Shown here piece by piece: positions 17,854 to 21,472 of a stretch of DNA of 21,472 bases. The number at the start of each line of letters is the position of its first letter. Position 1 is the first letter of the stretch. Below the pieces are notes generated by a model that was not told where the DNA came from, did no database searches, and saw only the letters and a program-made list of their open reading frames with translations. The stretch is taken from positions 1 to 21,472 of the forward strand of contig JBCFBK010000073.1 in NCBI GenBank assembly GCA_038562555.1, read 5' to 3'. This DNA is from JBCFBK01 sp038562555 (GTDB taxonomy: Bacteria; Bacteroidota; Bacteroidia; Bacteroidales; Prolixibacteraceae). The position numbers and the translations under genes are program-made.

Positions 17854-19644
17854 TCAGGCCAATCTCCTGATCACCTCCATCCCTAGCCTGATCCAGCCAC
17901 AAGGACCCGTCATAACTTTTAGGGCAATGGAGATAACGGTGCCGGCAACGGCGGAGGCGTGTGCGAGGGCCTGGCTGTGGGATTCAATGGTGCGGATATG
18001 GGCCTGGACGAGCGATGCGAAGGCTGATGCTGACCCGGACCGGTATCCGGACTCTGATCCTGACTCCGATTCAGGCTTAGTTTCAATGTCGGATTCTGAT
18101 CCTAACTTCGCCCCTGCCGGGAGTATCGTAATGCTGTCGAATCCGCCGTCAAAATCGGTGGTAATACTTTGTCTGCCCTGGGCGGTGGTGATTTGCCGCT
18201 TTGAAAAAAAGAACGTGATGGACTGACGCATCACCGAGTAAATTTCTTTGAGTTCGCACCAGATGACCCGGGCGGTGTTCTTAAACCAGCGGAAGAGCTT
18301 TTTCAATGTCCGGATTGTCCGCTTAATGCCTTTGCCGATGAGTTCGCCAACGTGCCGGAAGAAGTGCCCGATGGATCGTAACAGTCCTTTGCCTGCCCGG
18401 GTGCGCGGTTTGCGTTGCGGATTTACAGCAACGGGCGGTTCGTTCTGAAGTTCTTCGTTGATGGTTGTCAGGATGCTTTCCTTTACCTGGGGGCTTGTGC
18501 CGGGGTCGCTGAGCAGGCGGCCGATCTCTTCCGAAATGGTGCGCGTAGGACGTTTGCTTTGCTTCTTTTCGTTCATCTCTTCCAGTACCGGCAGAAAGGC
18601 TTTAAACAGGTAGGTGGCATTGAGTGCCCAACAGTCGCCTCCAAGGTGCATTAACAGGTCGCTCAGCACAAATCCTTTGCTCTTGCCGAAGTTCTCCCGG
18701 AAATAATCCATCAGCGAGGTGATGCCTTCCAGGCTTAACGGTCCCAGGTCGTTGTCGAGCTTACCGGGATAGGTTCCCAGCAGCCAGAGCCTGGTCTGCA
18801 CCAAACGGGTCATGAGTTGGTTCAGTTCGTCGTTAATTTCGTTCTCTGTTTGTTTAGGATCTGAAATGACCTGCTCAAAACGGGCAATGCTTTCAGCGGG
18901 TATAAAAGGAAAGCGGGAACGGAATCGCCGCTCATCTCCGGCCTGTGGCTGCATTCGTTTGCTTAACCGCTGAACCGGGCTTTTAAAATAAACGAAATGA
19001 TGATACCGGCTGCGGGGATAACGGTCCTGCCGGGCAAGGGTTTCACTCAGTTTTTCCATGTCGCCCAGAAGTTCAATGACCTGACTTTGGTCGGTCAGGC
19101 CGCACCACCGGGCGAGCTCTTCAAGACAGAAGGACCACCGGGCATCGGGATGCGGACCGGGCGCGATGTCAAAGGTACCCAGCATGGAAAGCCTGAAGTT
19201 CAGAACCCGGCAAAGCAGGGCATCGGCGCTGATTTGCTCAAGATTGAAGCGGTGCAGGTCAAACTCCCCCTCGAGCGATGAGAGGCGGTGCAAAAAGCTT
19301 AGCTCCTCTTCAGAAAGAAGCTGGTCTACGCTTTCGCTTTGCGGCTCCGGTGTTTGTTTGTAAAACGCCGGAAACTGCATGAAAGCTTCGTCTTTGCCGC
19401 TCTGCTCAAAGCCCTCGGGGAAAGCCTGACTGCTGGTTTGGTGTTCTTCCCTGAACCGGGCGGTACCTTCGGCGAGTTCGCCGGAAGTTAGGCCATCATT
19501 TCCTGTGTTCCGGTCTGCAGTAACATAGCCCAGGTTATCGAGCACTTCCAGGCACTCAAGCCGGTGCACCTGGGTAAACCCTTCCCTGCCCTGTGCATAA
19601 AAGTGCTTGTCGAATAAGAGGGGTATGTTACTGGAAGCTTTCAT
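17854..19644 (-). CDS. Uncharacterised protein with three peptidoglycan-binding-like repeats
   Basis: The protein is 596 aa from the ATG at 19644; the open frame also allows a TTG 14 codons earlier. No family is recognised. Three segments share a pattern of a helix, LG(Y/T), a short turn with Asp/Gly, then a helix, as in PG_binding_1 domains: residues 27-69 (LDNLGYVT...DGLTSGELAEG), 143-183 (LSMLGTFD...SFCLEELAR) and 279-319 (LWLLGTYPG...LSLEGITSL). A Lys/Arg-rich stretch (411-460) with amphipathic helices, a Ser/Glu repeat (513-545) and a hydrophobic helix (562-580) follow. The C-terminus could associate with membrane. It comes 66 nt after the 113-aa gene, with a GC-rich hairpin between them. 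G+C is clearly higher than in the defence island. Confidence 0.75.
   Translation of the reverse strand: MKASSNIPLLFDKHFYAQGREGFTQVHRLECLEVLDNLGYVTADRNTGNDGLTSGELAEGTARFREEHQTSSQAFPEGFEQSGKDEAFMQFPAFYKQTPEPQSESVDQLLSEEELSFLHRLSSLEGEFDLHRFNLEQISADALLCRVLNFRLSMLGTFDIAPGPHPDARWSFCLEELARWCGLTDQSQVIELLGDMEKLSETLARQDRYPRSRYHHFVYFKSPVQRLSKRMQPQAGDERRFRSRFPFIPAESIARFEQVISDPKQTENEINDELNQLMTRLVQTRLWLLGTYPGKLDNDLGPLSLEGITSLMDYFRENFGKSKGFVLSDLLMHLGGDCWALNATYLFKAFLPVLEEMNEKKQSKRPTRTISEEIGRLLSDPGTSPQVKESILTTINEELQNEPPVAVNPQRKPRTRAGKGLLRSIGHFFRHVGELIGKGIKRTIRTLKKLFRWFKNTARVIWCELKEIYSVMRQSITFFFSKRQITTAQGRQSITTDFDGGFDSITILPAGAKLGSESDIETKPESESGSESGYRSGSASAFASLVQAHIRTIESHSQALAHASAVAGTVISIALKVMTGPCGWIRLGMEVIRRLA
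18030..18110 (-). repeat. Low-complexity Ser/Glu-coding repeat
   Basis: Short degenerate repeats of a GA(C/T)TC(T/C)GATCC type (plus strand) encode the SESD/ESESGSES/SGYRSGSAS tract of the 596-aa protein. Such a tract is prone to slippage and probably forms a flexible linker before the final hydrophobic helix. Confidence 0.6.
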
Positions 19645-19674
19645 TGCTGACCGGAGAATAAAATTTAAGTGAAT

Positions 19675-19703
19675 GCCCGAAGCCAATTCGGCTGACTTCG
19701 GGC
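19675..19703 (-). terminator. GC-rich hairpin after the 113-aa gene
   Basis: GCCCGAAG (19675-19682) pairs with CTTCGGGC (19696-19703), an 8-bp stem with a further possible CC/GG pair inside. It starts 8 nt after the 113-aa stop on the minus strand. Only a weak A+T-rich run follows (ATTCACTTAAATTTTATT), so it may attenuate rather than end transcription into the 596-aa gene. Confidence 0.45.
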
Positions 19704-19710
19704 AGGAGCA

Positions 19711-20052
19711 TTACACGAGGTCTTTAACAACCTGGATAATGGTGCTGAAAAGGGCTTTTCGCGTTTCAAGGGCCGATTCGACCATCAGGGCGTGCTTGTC
19801 GGCCAGGGCGGCCCCATCTTCGCTTTTGCTCACATAGCTTACCGCGTCGCCGCCCAGGTCGAAGCGTGTGTAGGCCACCAGGTCGGCCTGCGTAAGGTTT
19901 TGCCTGATGGCGGTAAAGATATCGCCACTGTTTCCGGCCGTCAGGTCGATCGATACCTTCGCGGGATTGGTCAGGGTGGCCACTTCGAGGGTGGTCAGAT
20001 CGTCGAGCGCTTTCTCGACCGATGTTTTGAGTTTTGAAAAGTCGATTGCCAT
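19711..20052 (-). CDS. Conserved-looking 113-aa protein, function unknown
   Basis: This 113-aa protein is not recognised. It has no signal peptide or membrane helix. Residues 1-35 form a predicted amphipathic helix with Thr/Leu-rich turns (LKTSVEKALDDLTTLEVATL), then a short strand (KVSIDLTAG) and a long helical half (DIFTAIRQNLTQADLVAYTRF ... ETRKALFSTIIQVVKDLV). The start is supported by an A-rich leader, AAAAATCAAA, within 20 nt upstream, a pattern seen at well-translated Bacteroidota genes. It follows the 89-aa gene by 65 nt and precedes the 596-aa gene, so all three are likely one operon. The high Ala/Asp/Thr content and small size recall structural subunits, but nothing identifies it. 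Confidence 0.7.
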   Translation of the reverse strand: MAIDFSKLKTSVEKALDDLTTLEVATLTNPAKVSIDLTAGNSGDIFTAIRQNLTQADLVAYTRFDLGGDAVSYVSKSEDGAALADKHALMVESALETRKALFSTIIQVVKDLV

Positions 20053-20117
20053 ACGATTTGATTTTTAGATTTTTGATGAATGATGAATAAGTGCCGGCCT
20101 GTACCGGCTTGCATGTT

Positions 20118-20387
20118 TCAGCTTAGCGCTTTGCAAATAAAGGTCCAGCTTGCCTGCCGGTTAACAGCAGATGCAGCCAGCAGGGAGCTGCACAGCCTGG
20201 CGATCGCTGACGAGCCATCGTTAACGATGGTAACCATATCGCCCCAGATCTCCGCCCGGCCATAAAACAGAACTTCCTGCCCGGTGCTCCCGGAGGTCTG
20301 CTTTATCACGAGCGTTTCGTTGCTCAGCAAGTCCATCGCCAGCAGTTTCACCTCGTCGCTAAGTTCAGTGCAATCAGTTTCGTTCAT
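20118..20387 (-). CDS. Small 89-aa protein, function unknown
   Basis: This 89-aa protein starts at an ATG with a perfect AGGAGG (20395-20400) 7 nt upstream, the best ribosome-binding site in the window. The sequence shows an acidic N-terminus (ETDCTELSDEVKLLAMDLL), strands around ETLVIKQT, EVLFYGRAEIWGDMVTIV and a helix IARLCSSLLAASAV. Four Cys are present. No family is recognised. It is the first gene of the 89/113/596-aa operon and lies downstream of the 11-bp repeat array. Strong translation signals argue it is real despite its size. Confidence 0.68.
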   Translation of the reverse strand: MNETDCTELSDEVKLLAMDLLSNETLVIKQTSGSTGQEVLFYGRAEIWGDMVTIVNDGSSAIARLCSSLLAASAVNRQASWTFICKALS

Positions 20388-20434
20388 GATTTGCCCTCCT
20401 CACAACAGCGTTTTAAGTAAATGATCTGCAATAA

Positions 20435-20466
20435 TGCACTTATGATTATTATTTCCGACGAACAAA
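20435..20466 (-). promoter_or_regulatory. Candidate promoter of the 89/113/596-aa operon
   Basis: On the minus strand TTTG (20463-20466) is followed after exactly 20 nt by TAAGTGCA (20435-20442). The -33 box and spacer fit the Bacteroidota consensus; the -7 box matches only in its TA half. A leader of about 40 nt would precede the ATG. A weak -7 box with an upstream repeat array suggests dependence on an activator. Confidence 0.4.
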
Positions 20467-20501
20467 GTCTCTTTTCGGGTATTTTTCACTCTTTCTGTAG
20501 G

Positions 20502-20541
20502 TATACTCTAACTATACTCTTCCTATACTCATGGTATACTC
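20502..20541. repeat. Four TATACTC direct repeats with an 11-bp period
   Basis: TATACTC occurs at 20502, 20513, 20524 and 20535, each separated by 4 variable bases (TAAC, TTCC, ATGG). The period of 11 places all copies on nearly the same face of the helix. On the minus strand the array (GAGTATA) starts about 35 bp upstream of the -33 box of the 89-aa operon, where an activator or a co-operative repressor could sit. Confidence 0.85.
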
Positions 20542-20674
20542 ACCTCTTTTTGACGAAAAACCGACGCCGGCGCTTCAAAATAAATGAAACTAATTATGAA
20601 CTTTATTTCAATTAAATTTTAAATGTCCTACAGATATTCCATGATCACGACGGCTATAAAAATCAAAAATGCAC

Positions 20675-20709
20675 AAAAAAAGATGAGGAGAATTAAGATT
20701 CCCCTCATC
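20675..20709 (-). terminator. Intrinsic terminator of the 186-aa gene
   Basis: A 12-bp stem with one mismatch (20682-20693 with 20698-20709) surrounds a 4-nt loop. On the minus strand it is followed directly by seven Ts (20675-20681). It starts 10 nt after the stop codon. This is the clearest intrinsic terminator in the window and separates the 186-aa gene from the operon after it. Confidence 0.88.
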
Positions 20710-20719
20710 GCGCATGGGC

Positions 20720-21280
20720 TTAAATAGCCTGTTCCTTTTCGGTCAGGTTTCCCGGTAGATCGCTTGCCCGGACAATAATCTTATCGCCCGAAAGTGACTC
20801 GTTCGTCGTAGTAACAACATAACGCCAGCTCCCGTCAGTCTGCGCCGATGCTGCGCCATGCTCAATCTCCGAACCATCCGAATTCAAAATGCTTACCGTA
20901 ACCGCAGTTACCTTGAAATCGTCGACTGCCCTGACGCCGATATAATCATTGGCCTGCCCGGAATAGTGACTCACATCTATTTCGTCGATGTGGGGCGCCT
21001 TTAAGAAATCGGCTACAGCCACATTAAACGCCGACTGCCCTTCTTCGGCCGAGGCTTTGTAGGCTGCCTTCTTTTCTGCATCGGTAATCGAAGCCTTTCC
21101 GTAAAGGATGGCCTCCTGGAATCGTGACTGATGTTGCTCCTGTGCCTCGGTAGGCTCGCCTTCTCTCTTCTGAGGCGCCTGAGCAACAATTGTTTTCGCA
21201 CCACGGGTGCGGAAAACGATCAGGTTTCCCAGCTTTCCGCTGAGACCCGTAACAACGATGTTATTCCCAACTTTTGCCAT
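20720..21280 (-). CDS. 186-aa protein: DUF6266-like N-terminus with Ig-like C-terminus
   Basis: This 186-aa protein has an N-terminus (MAKVGNNIVVTGLSGKLGNL ... PTEAQEQHQSRFQEA) that resembles Bacteroidota DUF6266-type proteins, with a GxSGKxGN turn and a TxAQxxHQxRF helix. The C-terminal part (about 112-180: FKVTAVTVSILNSDG, GSWRYVVTTTNES, DKIIVRASDLPGN) looks like a bacterial Ig-like beta-sandwich. There is no signal peptide. These traits are seen in surface, secreted or particle-forming proteins, but no function is known. It has its own promoter and terminator, and an A-rich leader (AAAAATCAAAAATT) right before the ATG, suggesting a separately expressed and perhaps abundant product. The family names are tentative. 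Confidence 0.78.
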   Translation of the reverse strand: MAKVGNNIVVTGLSGKLGNLIVFRTRGAKTIVAQAPQKREGEPTEAQEQHQSRFQEAILYGKASITDAEKKAAYKASAEEGQSAFNVAVADFLKAPHIDEIDVSHYSGQANDYIGVRAVDDFKVTAVTVSILNSDGSEIEHGAASAQTDGSWRYVVTTTNESLSGDKIIVRASDLPGNLTEKEQAI

Positions 21281-21328
21281 AATTTTTGATTTTTAATTAA
21301 ACAATGTTGAGCGATTGGCTCTGTTGTA

Positions 21329-21360
21329 GAAAATTATGACCAAGTTAAGCAACCGGCAAA
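21329..21360 (-). promoter_or_regulatory. Promoter of the 186-aa gene
   Basis: TTTG (21357-21360) is separated by 20 nt from TAATTTTC (21329-21336), seven of eight consensus positions counting the free ones. This fits the Bacteroidota -33/-7 promoter well. The start point would be near 21320, giving a leader of about 40 nt that ends in the A-rich stretch before the ATG. Confidence 0.65.
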
Positions 21361-21378
21361 AGCAAGATCAGTCACACA

Positions 21379-21390
21379 GGGTCATGACCC
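21379..21390. other. 12-bp perfect palindrome after the right-edge gene
   Basis: GGGTCATGACCC lies 8 nt downstream of the stop of the gene at the right edge and 19 nt upstream of the -33 box of the 186-aa gene. It could be a small operator or a tight hairpin; no T tract follows. Confidence 0.4.
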
Positions 21391-21398
21391 CCTTTATT

Positions 21399-21472
21399 TT
21401 ACATGGGCGAACTGGCCTGTTGGAGCATATCGAGAATGGTTTTCTTCACTTCCATCCGCGCGGATTCCTCAA
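21399..21472 (-). CDS. 3' end of a gene cut by the window edge
   Basis: A minus-strand frame enters at the right edge and ends at a TAA (21399-21401). The last residues read EESARMEVKKTILDMLQQASSPM. The helix ESAxxExxK...I resembles the end of the 113-aa protein (ESALETRKALFSTIIQ), so it may be a paralogue, but 23 residues are too few to decide. It lies just upstream of the 186-aa gene in the same direction. Confidence 0.5.
   Translation of the reverse strand, partial: EESARMEVKKTILDMLQQASSPM

Larger units (their letters stand above)
20388..20719. other. 332-nt regulatory intergenic region
   Basis: No gene is seen. Reading along the minus strand it holds the terminator of the 186-aa gene, an A+T-rich spacer, a short GC-rich block (about 20562-20575), the four 11-bp-spaced repeats, a weak promoter and the ribosome-binding site of the 89-aa gene. 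A 64-aa plus-strand frame crossing it (20421-20615) looks like chance. Confidence 0.7.

Noticed and set aside
17819..18226. A 135-aa plus-strand gene rich in Asp and Ser
   Set aside because: It is the antisense shadow of the Ser/Glu repeat of the 596-aa protein.
17854..19686. A TTG start at 19686 for the 596-aa protein
   Set aside because: It has no supporting ribosome-binding site and extends into the upstream hairpin; the ATG at 19644 is simpler.
20502..20541. CRISPR array or plasmid iterons
   Set aside because: Repeats of 7 bp with 4-bp spacers are far too short for CRISPR, the 11-bp period is not that of known iterons, and no cas or rep gene is near.
20562..20575. GC-rich palindrome followed by Ts as a terminator
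   Set aside because: The self-complementary part has no room for a loop, so a stable hairpin is unlikely.

Overview
The window looks like part of a draft genome or MAG contig from a member of the Bacteroidota. The reasons are promoters of the TTTG / TAnnTTTG type, A-rich leaders in front of small genes, a lipoprotein S41 peptidase of a kind common in that phylum, and a run of ten Ns at 11980-11989 that marks a scaffold join. The exact lineage cannot be read from the sequence.

Region 1 (1-13836, all minus strand) is a dense defence island. In transcription order it holds: (a) a very large Hhe-like protein (transglutaminase-like, DUF4011, SF1 helicase, Vsr/MTES_1575-like nuclease and DUF3320 domains), interrupted only by the assembly gap; (b) a DEDDh exonuclease fused to a BRCT domain, 12 nt downstream; (c) after 148 nt, a tightly packed six-gene block: SIR2, HerA ATPase, two tiny KTSC or KTSC-like proteins, a PD-(D/E)XK nuclease, and a phospholipase D (HKD)-SNF2 helicase that runs off the left edge. 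SIR2 plus HerA is the core of a known anti-phage NADase/ATPase system. The four co-directional genes behind it, with gaps of 3-7 nt, suggest an enlarged version that adds two nuclease-type proteins, a helicase and two small proteins. This is the best candidate for an undescribed system in the window.

Region 2 (13837-17850) is a mixed stretch. It holds a plus-strand STM3941-like two-TM protein, a plus-strand small tyrosine phosphatase, a frameshifted 5' remnant of an AbiEii-type abortive-infection toxin, and a minus-strand lipoprotein S41 peptidase. The dead AbiEii remnant shows that defence genes have turned over here.

Region 3 (17851-21472, minus strand, visibly richer in G+C) is a cluster of uncharacterised genes: a 596-aa protein with three peptidoglycan-binding-like repeats, a 113-aa and an 89-aa protein upstream of it, and a separate 186-aa gene with its own clear promoter and intrinsic terminator. 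The final bases hold the 3' end of another gene. Four TATACTC repeats spaced exactly 11 bp apart lie upstream of a weak promoter for the 89/113/596-aa operon and look like a regulator-binding array.

No rRNA, tRNA, CRISPR array, integrase or intact insertion sequence was seen.
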